A DNA stretch of 64,000 nucleotides from Tepidiforma sp. (GCF_026003995.1 NZ_BPIG01000001.1:1-64000), one strand, 5' to 3'. Counted from the first letter of the stretch, positions 38,341-47,632 are shown. Notes: generated from the letters alone by a model not told the origin. Numbers and translations: made by a program.

Positions 38341-39597
38341 ATGCCCGGAGCCCTCGAAGGTGTGCGCGTCCTCGATTGCACCCAGATCATCGCCGGCCCC
38401 CTCGCCGCCTCGCTCCTTTCCGAAATGGGCGCCGACGTCATCAAGGTCGAACCCCTCGAAGGCGAACCCTGGCGCCTCCAGGCGGAGATCATCCCGAAAG
38501 AGAGCAAGAACTTCCTCGTCCAGAACCGCGGCAAGCGCGGCCTCGCGCTCAACTTCAAAGACCCGCGCGTCGCCCCCATCCGCGACCGCCTCATCGCCCG
38601 CGCCGATGTCCTCATCACCAACTACCGCCCCGGCGTCCCGGAAGCTCTCGGCATCGACTACGAATCCGCCCGCCGCGTGAACCCGGCCATCATCTACGCC
38701 GAGAACACCGCCTTCGGAAAGGAAGGCCCCGACGCGATGCGCCGCGGCTACGACATCGTCGCCCAGGCGATGAGCGGCCTCAGCACCTCCAATCCCAACC
38801 TCCAGAACGGCCTGCCGATGCCCGTCGCCTTCGCTCCCGCCGATGTCGTGACCGGGTTCGCGCTCGCCTGGGCGATCACCGCCGCGCTCTACCACCGCCA
38901 GCGCACGGGCGAAGGCCAGGCCATCAACTCGAGCCTCCTCCTCTCCGCCCTCGCGCTGCAGGCCGGCTCCCGCGAAATCGTCGCCATCGATGAGCCCGTG
39001 CGCTACGAGAAGCTCGCCCACCTCGCCGAGGCCCGCGCCCGCGGCGCGACCATGGAGGAGATCATCCGCGAACGCCGCCGCTTCGCCCCGGAGCTCGCCG
39101 GCAACATCTACTACCGCCCCTACAAGACGAAGGATTCCTACCTCGTCGTCGGCTGCCTCGGCCCCGGGCCGCGCGCCCGCTTCCGCGAGGCGCTCGGCAT
39201 CACCGACCCCCGCTACGAGCCCGGTTTCGACCCCGCCCGCCTCGCCGAGGTCGGCGCCGAGCTGGTCCGCCTCTGCGAAGCGAAATTCCTCGAACGCACC
39301 AACGACGAGTGGCTGGCGCACCTCGAACAGTACGACATCGCCTGCGGCCCCGTCCGCTTCGTCGAAGAGCTCTTCGATGACCCGCAGGTCCTCGCCAACG
39401 GCTACATCCTCGACTACGAGCACGCGCTCCTTGGGCCCATGCGCGGCCCGGCGCCCGTCGTGCAGATGTCAGCGACCCCGACGCGCATCCAGCGCGCCTC
39501 CCCCGCGCTCGGCGAACACACCGCGGACGTCCTGCGCGAAGCCGGATTCTCCGACGCCGACATCGAACGGTTTCGCGCCGACGGGCTCGTCGCCTGA
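38341..39597 (+). CDS. CaiB/BaiF family CoA-transferase
   Basis: MPGALEGVRVLDCTQIIAGPLAASLLSEMGADVIKVEPLEGEPWR; class III CoA-transferase motifs. Confidence 0.93.
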   Translation: MPGALEGVRVLDCTQIIAGPLAASLLSEMGADVIKVEPLEGEPWRLQAEIIPKESKNFLVQNRGKRGLALNFKDPRVAPIRDRLIARADVLITNYRPGVPEALGIDYESARRVNPAIIYAENTAFGKEGPDAMRRGYDIVAQAMSGLSTSNPNLQNGLPMPVAFAPADVVTGFALAWAITAALYHRQRTGEGQAINSSLLLSALALQAGSREIVAIDEPVRYEKLAHLAEARARGATMEEIIRERRRFAPELAGNIYYRPYKTKDSYLVVGCLGPGPRARFREALGITDPRYEPGFDPARLAEVGAELVRLCEAKFLERTNDEWLAHLEQYDIACGPVRFVEELFDDPQVLANGYILDYEHALLGPMRGPAPVVQMSATPTRIQRASPALGEHTADVLREAGFSDADIERFRADGLVA

Positions 39598-39705
39598 AGG
39601 CCAACGCCCCTTGCAGCAGCCGCGAAAAATTTGAGCAGTTGCAAGGTTAAGAAACGATTGAACTGCTCGATGCGCGGACCTATCCTCCTTCATGGAGGTG
39701 CGGCC

Positions 39706-40215
39706 ATGAAGCGCATGATTGTCGCGGTCCTCATCGGGGGGGGCAGGGCTCTCAGCCTTGACCCTCGCGTTCGCCGACTGGATACAGGACTTCTCGGTCT
39801 GGCCAGGGCAGCAAACAAAAACTGCCTACTTCTACTCGACTGAGTACTGTTATCCTCAGCAGTCACAGGTGTACTACCGGTTCTGGGAAACTGTACCGGT
39901 AACGGGCTGGACCGGAGGCGTGACGATACAGTCCTTTACAGCCAACGGCGGCTTGCAGACCGGAACACTGACGCTGTACTACGTTTCAGCTACGACGTGG
40001 GCCCCGGGTCAAGGTTGGTGGGGAGGCACAGTCTTCCCGTTCGTTCCCCTCAGTGGAGGTACGCTCAGCCGGACCCCCAATCAGTCGTACACTATCACGC
40101 CGTCACAGCCAGCCTATATTGAGGTCGTAGTGCCTATATTGAGGTCGTAGTGGCTGACGCAAACGTTTCCGTTGGCTGCAGGTGGTCCAACTACGTGCGA
40201 TTGTTCCCGTACTGA
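39706..40215 (+). pseudogene. Putative secreted protein gene with two length disruptions
   Basis: Signal peptide MKRMIVAVLIGG restored to ...AGLSALTLAFADW if G8 tract is G7; downstream ORF (39719-40150) truncated by 20-bp tandem duplication. Confidence 0.6.
40113..40152. repeat. 20-bp perfect tandem duplication
   Basis: CCTATATTGAGGTCGTAGTG x2 (40113-40132, 40133-40152). Confidence 0.97.
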
Positions 40216-40230
40216 ACAAGGAGGAAAGCT

Positions 40231-40833
40231 ATGTCCCAGCTCACGACCCTCAACCAGCGCAGCGGCCTCCCCCTGCCCGGCCCCCGCGGCCTCGCCGTGA
40301 CTGCCGCGGCGGTGGCCGCCATCGTCGCCGGCGTCGTGTTCGCCATCGTCCGCACCGGCGGCGCCGATGAGTCCCGCCCCGTGCCCGATCATGCGCTCGC
40401 GGGCTCGGCAGATATCGGTAAGGCCTTCGCCGAGCTCGCCGGCCGCGCCGGGCTGAACGTCGCGATGCCCGCGTCCCCCGACGGGCTCGTTCCCGCGGCC
40501 GTCGCCCTCGAGCCTGGCCCGCCCGGCAGCGCCGCGGGAACGCTCGTCCTCGACTACTACGCCGGCCCGGCGCCGAAGGACGCTGCGGCCCTCGCCGCTT
40601 ACGCCGGCCCGCGCGTCCAGGTCATCTACCGGCCGGGCGCCGGGGCCCCGCCCGCCGGCGGCGCGGTTCTCTCGCTCGACGGCCGCGACATCGCCGTCCA
40701 GCGGGCCGAGGGCGCGGCCGTCTACTACGTCCCCTTCGCGGGCGGCCTCGCCGAGGTTCGCAGCTGGTCGACCGGCAGCGAGCCGGCCCCGTCGGACGAA
40801 GCCCTCGCGCCGCTCCTCGCGTCCATCAAGTAG
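40231..40833 (+). CDS. Hypothetical membrane-anchored protein
   Basis: RBS aaggagg; N-terminal TM (LAVTAAAVAAIVAGVVFAIV); no recognised domain. Confidence 0.65.
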   Translation: MSQLTTLNQRSGLPLPGPRGLAVTAAAVAAIVAGVVFAIVRTGGADESRPVPDHALAGSADIGKAFAELAGRAGLNVAMPASPDGLVPAAVALEPGPPGSAAGTLVLDYYAGPAPKDAAALAAYAGPRVQVIYRPGAGAPPAGGAVLSLDGRDIAVQRAEGAAVYYVPFAGGLAEVRSWSTGSEPAPSDEALAPLLASIK

Positions 40834-40864
40834 CCCGTTCCGCTTCGAACAATCGCGCGCAGCC

Positions 40865-40891
40865 GCGGGGCCCGGCACTGCCGGGCCCCGC
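40865..40891. terminator. GC-rich hairpin between convergent genes
   Basis: GCGGGGCCCGGC-ACT-GCCGGGCCCCGC, 12-bp perfect stem; no strong U-tract. Confidence 0.6.
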
Positions 40892-40914
40892 TTCGTTCGC
40901 ACCGCCGCGCCCCG

Positions 40915-41931
40915 TCACAGGATCAGCATCGCGTCGCCGAAGCTGTAGAACCGGTAGCGTTCGCGCACCGCCTCCCGGTACGCCGCCATCACGAAGTCGT
41001 ACCCGGCGAACGCGCACACCAGCATCAGCAGCGTCGATTTCGGCAGGTGGAAGTTCGTCATCAGCACGTCCACCGCCCGGAACTCGTCCCCCGGCAGGAT
41101 CTTCAGCGACGTCCAGCCCGCGTACGGGACGACCTCCCCGCACTCCCGCGCCACGTGCTCCAGCGTCCGCACCACGGTCGTCCCGACGGCGACCACCCGC
41201 CGCCCCTCGGCCCGCGCCCGCTGGACGCGAACCGCCGCCTCCTCGGGCACGGTGATGTGCTCCGCGTGGAGGTCGAACTCCCGCGGGTCGTCGACGTTCA
41301 CTGGCTTGAAGGTCCCCGGCCCGACCTCCAGCGTCACCGCCGTCCGCTCGATGCCGGCGGCTTCCAGCCGCGCCAGCAGCTCCGGCGTGAAGTGCAGCCC
41401 GGCCGTCGGCGCCGCCGCGCTGCGCGCCTCGCGGCTGTAGACCGTCTGGTAGCGCTCCGGGTCGCCCCGGAACTGCGTGATGTACGGCGGCAGCGGCACC
41501 TCGCCCACTCGCGCGGGGTCGAACGGCCGCGCGAACTCCAGCACCACCGTCTCGCCGTTCCGGCCGGCGCACACGGCCTCGAGCTCGCTCTCGTGCGTAT
41601 CGAACACGAACCGGCGCCCTTCGGCCGCCCGGCGGGCCGGTTTCATCAGCACCTCCCAGCGCGTATCCGTGAACGGCCGCACGAGCAGGATTTCGACCGT
41701 CCCGCCCGTGTCGGCCCGCCGCCCGAACAGCCGCGCCGCCATCACCCGCGTGTCGTTCACCACCAGCAGGTCGCCCGGCCGGAGCAGCCCCGGAAGGTCG
41801 CGCACGATGCGGTGGTCGATGCGCTGCGCCGCGCGGTCGAGCACCATCAGCCGGGCGGCGTCCCGCGGCTCGGCCGGCTCCTGCGCGATCAGCTCCGGCG
41901 GCAGGTCGTAGGCGAAATCGTCCGTCCGCAT
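40915..41931 (-). CDS. queA: S-adenosylmethionine:tRNA ribosyltransferase-isomerase QueA
   Basis: DDFAYDLPPELIAQEPAEPRDAARLMVLDR; LVVNDTRVMAARLFG; SAAAPTAGLHFT; TNFHLPKSTLLMLVCAFAGYD. Confidence 0.97.
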   Translation of the reverse strand: MRTDDFAYDLPPELIAQEPAEPRDAARLMVLDRAAQRIDHRIVRDLPGLLRPGDLLVVNDTRVMAARLFGRRADTGGTVEILLVRPFTDTRWEVLMKPARRAAEGRRFVFDTHESELEAVCAGRNGETVVLEFARPFDPARVGEVPLPPYITQFRGDPERYQTVYSREARSAAAPTAGLHFTPELLARLEAAGIERTAVTLEVGPGTFKPVNVDDPREFDLHAEHITVPEEAAVRVQRARAEGRRVVAVGTTVVRTLEHVARECGEVVPYAGWTSLKILPGDEFRAVDVLMTNFHLPKSTLLMLVCAFAGYDFVMAAYREAVRERYRFYSFGDAMLIL

Positions 41932-41941
41932 GGCTCCAGCA

Positions 41942-41970
41942 TTGCGCCTTCACGGCCAGCGATCTACGGT
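41942..41970 (+). promoter_or_regulatory. Putative leaderless promoter
   Basis: TTGCGC (41942-41947), 17-nt spacer, TACGGT (41965-41970), 6 nt, ATG at 41977. Confidence 0.45.
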
Positions 41971-41976
41971 GCCCCC

Positions 41977-42336
41977 ATGGCCATCGACCCCATCCGGCCC
42001 GGGGCCGACGACGCCGGGGGCGGCGAAACCACCCTCGCCATCGAGCGGAGCGCCATCCGCCGCGTTACCGCCGAGCAGGTCGAGATCCAGCGCAGCGCCG
42101 TCGGCGTCGCCGCCTTCGACCGCGGCACCATCCGACAGTCCGATGCCGGGGTCGTCGTCGGCCGGTCCGTCGCCGTCGATCAGGTCCGCGTCGGCATCCT
42201 CGCCTCCCCCGTCGTCCGGGGCGACGTCCACACGCTGCTCGACCTCCGTTCGGCCGTCGCTATCGGCTTCGGGATGGTGCTGGGGAAGGTCGCCGTCGAA
42301 GCGGTCCGCGCGCTGGCCCGGAAACTCCTTCCCTGA
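41977..42336 (+). CDS. Hypothetical beta-solenoid-like repeat protein
   Basis: Alternating hydrophobic repeats (AIERSAIRRVTAEQVEIQRSAVGVAAFDRGTIRQSDAGVVVGRSVAVDQVRVGILASPVVRGDVHTLLDLRSAVAIG). Confidence 0.65.
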   Translation: MAIDPIRPGADDAGGGETTLAIERSAIRRVTAEQVEIQRSAVGVAAFDRGTIRQSDAGVVVGRSVAVDQVRVGILASPVVRGDVHTLLDLRSAVAIGFGMVLGKVAVEAVRALARKLLP

Positions 42337-43432
42337 CCTCGATCTCCCCCGGAGCGATGACCGCGCGCTCCGCTTCGTCGGTCCGCAGCTGCCCGCACGC
42401 CGCCGAGATCTCGGTTCCCTTTTCGACGCGCACCGTGCAGTTCACACCGGCCTCCCGCAGGATGCGCTCGAAGGCGAGCACCCGCTGCCGGGCCGGCCGC
42501 CGGTAGCCGCCCGCCGTCGGGTTCACCGGGATGAGATTGACGTGCGCCCCGGTGCCGCGGACCAGCCGCGCCAGCTCGCGCGCTGTCTCGTCGCTGTCGT
42601 TCTCCCCCGCGATGAGCGCGTACTCGAACGTCACCCGCCGGCCCGTCCGGTCGAAGTACCGCTTCGCCGCCGCCATGATCTCCCGCACCGACTGCGGCCC
42701 CGCCGTGGGGACCAGCCGCCGCCGGAGCGCGTCGTTCGGGGCATGGAGCGAAACCGCCAGCCCCACCTGCAGTCCTTCCTCCGCCAGCCGGTCGATCCCG
42801 CGGATGACGCCCACCGTCGAAATCGTGATGTGCCGCTGCCCGAGGCCGAAACACCGCGGGTCCGTCAGGATCCGCACGGCCTCGATGGTCGCCGCGTAGT
42901 TCGCCAGCGGCTCCCCCATCCCCATGAAGACGATGTTGGTGACGTGTTCGCCCCGGTCCCGCAGCAGCCGGCCGATGTGCACCGCCTGCGCGACGATTTC
43001 GCCTGCCGTCAGGTTCCGCTCGAACCCCATCTGCCCGGTCGCGCAGAAGACGCAGCCCATCGCGCAGCCCGCCTGCGTCGACACGCACACCGTCGAGCGC
43101 CGCCGGCCGCCCGGCTTCGAAGGCGGGTACTGCATCAGCACCGTCTCGATGAGCGTCCCGCCGGCCATCTCGAGCAGCAGTTTCGTCGTCAGGCCGTCGT
43201 CGCTCGCGACCCGCCGCACCTCGCGCGCCGGCGAAAGGTCGAGCCGCTCAGCGAGCGCCGCGCGCAGGCTCGCCGGCAGCTGCCGCATCGCCTCGAACGA
43301 CTCGGCGAACTCGCGGTAAGCCGCGTGGAGCACCTGGTCGGCCCGGTAGCGGGGCGCCGCGAGGTCGGCGAGCAGGGCTTCCAGCTCGCCAGGCAGCAGC
43401 CCGTACAGCGATGCGCGCCCCTCCGCGGTCAT
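42260..43432 (-). CDS. rlmN: Dual-specificity RNA methyltransferase RlmN (radical SAM)
   Basis: CVSTQAGCAMGCVFCATGQMGFERNLTAGEIVAQ; NIVFMGMGEPLANY; SLHAPNDALRRRLVP. Confidence 0.96.
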   Translation of the reverse strand: MTAEGRASLYGLLPGELEALLADLAAPRYRADQVLHAAYREFAESFEAMRQLPASLRAALAERLDLSPAREVRRVASDDGLTTKLLLEMAGGTLIETVLMQYPPSKPGGRRRSTVCVSTQAGCAMGCVFCATGQMGFERNLTAGEIVAQAVHIGRLLRDRGEHVTNIVFMGMGEPLANYAATIEAVRILTDPRCFGLGQRHITISTVGVIRGIDRLAEEGLQVGLAVSLHAPNDALRRRLVPTAGPQSVREIMAAAKRYFDRTGRRVTFEYALIAGENDSDETARELARLVRGTGAHVNLIPVNPTAGGYRRPARQRVLAFERILREAGVNCTVRVEKGTEISAACGQLRTDEAERAVIAPGEIEVREGVSGPARGPLRRRPSPAPSRSR

Positions 43433-44373
43433 GCCAGCCCCACAACCGGTTCGAGCTGGCCCCGCTCACCCGCGGCGAACGCCCGCCCCGGCGCCCGCCG
43501 GCCGCCGGGCCGCTGCACCTCGACGAGCACCAGCCACCCGTCGGCGAACCGGATGGCCGGCTCGCCGTCCAGCAGCCGCATCGCTCCAGCGGGCGCTGCC
43601 GGACCCTCCGCGACCCGCCCCCGCCAGATGCGCAGCGGCTCGCCGCGGTACAGGACGAACGCGCCCGGCCACGGGTCGTAGGCGCGGACCGCGCGCTCCG
43701 CTTCGGCGGCCGTCATCGCCGCCCGGAGGCGGCCGTCCTCCTTGCGCACCAGCCCGCAGTACGTCGCCAGCGCCTCGTCCTGCGGCTCCGCCGTCAGCGT
43801 GCCGTCCAGCCAGCCGGGAAGCACCCGGACGAGCTCGCGCGCGCCGAGGTCCGCCAGCCGCGCCTCGAGCGTCCCCGCCGTGTCGTCCGGCCGAATCGGC
43901 TCCTCGGCCCGGGAAATCACCGGGCCGGCGTCCATCTTCAGCACCAGCTGCATGATGCTCACGCCGGTGATCGTATCACCGGCGAGGATGGCCGCCGTGA
44001 TGGGCGATGCCCCCCGCCAGCGCGGCAGCAGCGACGCGTGGACGTTCACGAACCCCCGCCGCGGGATATCCAGCAGCCGCTGCGGCAGGATCTTCCCGTA
44101 CGCCGCCACGACAGCTGCATCGAGCGCCAGCCCTTCGATCTGCGCCGCGAACTCCGCCGTCCGCACGGATTCCGGCTGCGCGACCGGGAGCCCCAGCTCC
44201 AGCGCCGCCGTCTTCACCGCCGGCGGCGTCAGCCGGCCGCCCCGCCCCGCCGGCCGGTCGGGCTGCGTCACCACCAGCGGGATCGCGTACCCTGCCGCCG
44301 CCAGCGCGCGCAGCGACGGCACGGCGAACTCCGGCGAGCCGAAGAACGCAACCCGGCCCGTCACCGCCGCCAC
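43429..44373 (-). CDS. fmt: Methionyl-tRNA formyltransferase
   Basis: VAFFGSPEFAVPSLRAL; VVAAYGKILPQRLLDIPRRGFVNVHASLLPRWRGASPI. Confidence 0.96.
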   Translation of the reverse strand: MAAVTGRVAFFGSPEFAVPSLRALAAAGYAIPLVVTQPDRPAGRGGRLTPPAVKTAALELGLPVAQPESVRTAEFAAQIEGLALDAAVVAAYGKILPQRLLDIPRRGFVNVHASLLPRWRGASPITAAILAGDTITGVSIMQLVLKMDAGPVISRAEEPIRPDDTAGTLEARLADLGARELVRVLPGWLDGTLTAEPQDEALATYCGLVRKEDGRLRAAMTAAEAERAVRAYDPWPGAFVLYRGEPLRIWRGRVAEGPAAPAGAMRLLDGEPAIRFADGWLVLVEVQRPGGRRAPGRAFAAGERGQLEPVVGLA

Positions 44374-46001
44374 CGGTGCACGTCCGTGAAGCGGCTCGCG
44401 CTCGTGAACAGCACGCCCGGCTCCGCGTCACGCAGCCAGGAGGGGTGGACCACCACCGCGCCCGCAGCCGCCAGCACGAGGCTCGGCTGGATGCCCTGCC
44501 ACACGTCCTGCAGCTGCCTGTAGGCGTCCTGCCGCACCTCCGGGTCCGTCGAGGTCCGCCCCCGCGCGATGAGGTCGTCGACCACCGCATCTTCGAAGTT
44601 CGCGAGGTTCAGGCCGGCCGCGCCCAGCTGCGAGCTGTGCCAGCCGAAGTAGAGGTCCGGGTCCGGCCCCTGGTCCCACATCACGACTGCCGCTTCGTAC
44701 TTCCGCTCCTGCAGGAAGTCGCGCCGCAGCACCGAGAACGTCGTGCTCGCGACCGTCGCACGGATGCCGAGCGCCTCCAGCTGCTTCGCGACCGCGTTCG
44801 CGAGCGCCACCCGCTCCGGCGCGTTGTCCGTCCGGATGGTGAAGCGGAACTCCTGCCCTTCGCGCACGAGGATCCCGGTCGTCGGGTGGGGCTGCCAGCC
44901 GGCCTCCTGCAGCAGCTGCCGCGCCCGGCTCAGGTCCTGCGCCTTCGCGTCGAACTCTTCCGCGTACGCCCACGTCCCGGGCACGACCGGCGAGGCCGTC
45001 GCGCGCCCGACGCCGTGGAAGACCTCCTCCACCAGTCGGTCCCGGTCCAGCGCCAGCGAAAGCGCCTGCCGCACCCGTTCGTCCCGGAACAGCGAGTTCG
45101 AGTTGTTCAGGTAGAGCAGCGCCAGCATCGGCCGGGCCGCTGCTGTGAACGTCTTCCCGCCGACCCCCCGCACCTCGTCGAGTTGCGCTGGCGTCCGCGG
45201 CCCGCGGAGGTAGATGCCGTCCGTCTCGCCCGCGGTGAACGCCCGGATCGCCTGCGGCTCATCCGGGTAGAACTTCAGCACGATGCGGTCGATGCCCGGC
45301 CGCCCGAGGTAGTACGACGTGTTCGCCACGAGGGTCGCGCTGCCCGCCTCCAGCGATTCCAGCCGGTAGGGCCCGCTTCCGACCGGGCGCGCGTTGAAGG
45401 TGTCGCTCTCCAGCGCCTGCGCGCCCTTCCCGCCGAGCAGGTGCTCCGGCAGGATGCCGACCGTCGCACTCCGCGCGAGGAACGGCGCCGAAGGCTGCCG
45501 CAGCCGGATGACCACCGTGCTCAGGTCCGGCGTCTCCACCGTCACGCCGTTCCAGCCTTCGGCCATCGCCGCGTCGTCGAAATCCGGGTCCTGCAACAGC
45601 CGTACGGTGTACGCCACGTCCCGGCTGGTCACCGGCTCGCCGTCGTGCCAGCGGGCGTTCGCCCGGATGCGGAAGGTGTAGGTCGCGCCCCCGTCGGACA
45701 CCTCTGGCATCTCCGCCGCGAGGTCCGGGATGACCTTGCCGTCCTTCGAAACGCGCACCAGCCCCGAGAACACCAGCGCCGAGAGGTCGGCATCCACCTC
45801 GTTCGCATTCACGAAGAGCGGGTTCACCCGCTGCCACGTCCCGGCGACGGCCTCCGTGTAGGTCGCGCCGCCCGGGAGGACGACCGCATCGTTGCCGGTG
45901 ACGCGAAGGCCCAACGCTACGGCCGCCGCCAGCATGGCGGCCGCGATGCTCCCGATGGCCACGAACGCGAGGCGCGACGGCGCCCGACCGTTCGGTTCCA
46001 T
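44361..46001 (-). CDS. ABC transporter substrate-binding protein, family 5 (peptide/nickel type)
   Basis: N-terminal TM/signal; GGATYTFRIRANARWHDGEPVTSRDVAYTVRLLQDPDF; VRQALSLALDRDRLVEEVFHG. Confidence 0.93.
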   Translation of the reverse strand: MEPNGRAPSRLAFVAIGSIAAAMLAAAVALGLRVTGNDAVVLPGGATYTEAVAGTWQRVNPLFVNANEVDADLSALVFSGLVRVSKDGKVIPDLAAEMPEVSDGGATYTFRIRANARWHDGEPVTSRDVAYTVRLLQDPDFDDAAMAEGWNGVTVETPDLSTVVIRLRQPSAPFLARSATVGILPEHLLGGKGAQALESDTFNARPVGSGPYRLESLEAGSATLVANTSYYLGRPGIDRIVLKFYPDEPQAIRAFTAGETDGIYLRGPRTPAQLDEVRGVGGKTFTAAARPMLALLYLNNSNSLFRDERVRQALSLALDRDRLVEEVFHGVGRATASPVVPGTWAYAEEFDAKAQDLSRARQLLQEAGWQPHPTTGILVREGQEFRFTIRTDNAPERVALANAVAKQLEALGIRATVASTTFSVLRRDFLQERKYEAAVVMWDQGPDPDLYFGWHSSQLGAAGLNLANFEDAVVDDLIARGRTSTDPEVRQDAYRQLQDVWQGIQPSLVLAAAGAVVVHPSWLRDAEPGVLFTSASRFTDVHRWRR

Positions 46002-46008
46002 CAGCCCC

Positions 46009-46227
46009 CTACTGCCACTGCACGCTCAGGAACGATACGAAGATGAACACGATGACGAGCAGGATCGTCGCCTGGAAGAGCGTCCGCTCGAGTCCCCGCT
46101 TCGTCCGGTAGACCGAGCCGCCCGACATTCCGCCAAGGGCTGCGCCGAAGCCGCTCCCCTTCACCTGCAGCAGCACGACGAGGATGAGCAGCGCCGAAAC
46201 GAAAATCTGGAAGAGATTCATCAGCAT
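46009..46227 (-). CDS. secG: Protein translocase subunit SecG
   Basis: 72 aa, two TM segments, LLQVKGSGFGAALGGMSGGSVYRTKRGLER. Confidence 0.88.
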   Translation of the reverse strand: MLMNLFQIFVSALLILVVLLQVKGSGFGAALGGMSGGSVYRTKRGLERTLFQATILLVIVFIFVSFLSVQWQ

Positions 46228-46233
46228 GGGAGC

Positions 46234-47586
46234 CTACCGGGTGAGCGCGACCGGCTCCTCCCTCGGGAGCGCCCGCCGCGATGGGATGTTCAACGTATCG
46301 CGCTGATCGTACAGCCGCATGATCGTAGCCGCGAGCTTGTGCGGGTCGTGCCGGTAACGGTTCTCTTCCGCGACGACGTCCGCCTCCACGAGCCGGATGC
46401 CCGGGTGCGCCCGCAGCGCTTCGTTCGAAACCTTCACCGCCTCGGCATGCCATGCCTCCGGCAGCGCCGGCGCGATGTTGTTGTTCGCCACCACCACCTG
46501 CACGATGCCCTGTCCCGCGTGCCGTTCGAGCGCCTCCACGTGCTCCGCCACGCCGAACCCGTCCGTCTCCCCGTGCTGGGTCGCCACGTTGCAGACGAAC
46601 ACCCGCAGCGCCGCGGTCTGCTGGAGCGCCTTCCGGATGCCTTCGACCAGCAGGTTCGGCAGCACGCTCGTGTACAGGCTGCCGGGGCCGATGACCACCA
46701 TGTCCGCATCGAGAATCGCCCGCACCGCGTCGGGGTGAGCCTCCGCGTCGGGTGGGTTCAGGTACACCTCGCGGATCGCCGCCCCCCGCTCGGTGATGTT
46801 GTGCTCGCCGTGGACCACCTCGTTCTCGTGCGTCCGCGCGCTCAGCGTCACGTCCTCCAGCGTCGAGGGCAGGATCGTCCCGCGCACGTTGAGGACGCGG
46901 CTCGCTTCGTGGATCGCCGCCTCGAAGTTCCCCGTCACCTCCGACATCGCCACGATGAACAGGTTGCCGAACGAGTGGCCCTCCAGCCCGGCACCGTTCG
47001 TGAACCGGTACTGGAAGAGCTTCGTCATGAGCGGCTCCGCCTCGGCCAGCGCCGCGATGCACTGCCGCAGGTCGCCCGGGGCCACCACGCCGAACTCCTG
47101 CCGCAGCCGGCCGGTGCTCCCGCCGTCGTCCGCGACGGTCACGATGGCGGTGAGGTTGCTCGTGTAGTTCTTCAGGCCCCGCAGCAGCGTCGAAAGGCCG
47201 GTGCCGCCGCCGATGGCCACGATCTTCGGCCCGCGGCTCAGGAACCGCTTTGCATAAATCGCCTCGGCAAGGTTCTGGTCCCGCCAGTCCGGCCGGATGA
47301 AGGCGTACAGCAGCGACTGGTTCAGCTTGTAGACCGCGAGGCTCACCGTCCCCAGCGAGGCCGTGATGAACAGCAAACCGCGCATCCACCGGGGGATGAA
47401 CTGCAGCGTCAGGTAGTAGAAGATGCCCGGCAGCGGCGCCTGCAGATACGCCTCCCGCAGCATGTAGGCGAGCCCCAGCCCCATCAGCACGACGCCGAAG
47501 AGCAGCAGCACCAGCCACCGCTTGATGTGCATGCCCGGGTAGAGCCACTTCAGCGCTGAGTGGTCCCGGACCTTGCGCCACGTCAT
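46234..47586 (-). CDS. yvcK: YvcK/CofD-like gluconeogenesis factor with N-terminal TM region
   Basis: KIVAIGGGTGLSTLLRGLKNYTSNLTAIVTVADDGGSTGRLR; VVIGPGSLYTSVLPNLLVEGI; start chosen at MTWRKV. Confidence 0.9.
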   Translation of the reverse strand: MTWRKVRDHSALKWLYPGMHIKRWLVLLLFGVVLMGLGLAYMLREAYLQAPLPGIFYYLTLQFIPRWMRGLLFITASLGTVSLAVYKLNQSLLYAFIRPDWRDQNLAEAIYAKRFLSRGPKIVAIGGGTGLSTLLRGLKNYTSNLTAIVTVADDGGSTGRLRQEFGVVAPGDLRQCIAALAEAEPLMTKLFQYRFTNGAGLEGHSFGNLFIVAMSEVTGNFEAAIHEASRVLNVRGTILPSTLEDVTLSARTHENEVVHGEHNITERGAAIREVYLNPPDAEAHPDAVRAILDADMVVIGPGSLYTSVLPNLLVEGIRKALQQTAALRVFVCNVATQHGETDGFGVAEHVEALERHAGQGIVQVVVANNNIAPALPEAWHAEAVKVSNEALRAHPGIRLVEADVVAEENRYRHDPHKLAATIMRLYDQRDTLNIPSRRALPREEPVALTR

Positions 47587-47632
47587 AGCCGGCAAGTATA
47601 CCACCGGGGGTCGATATCGTTCGGGCAGTTGA

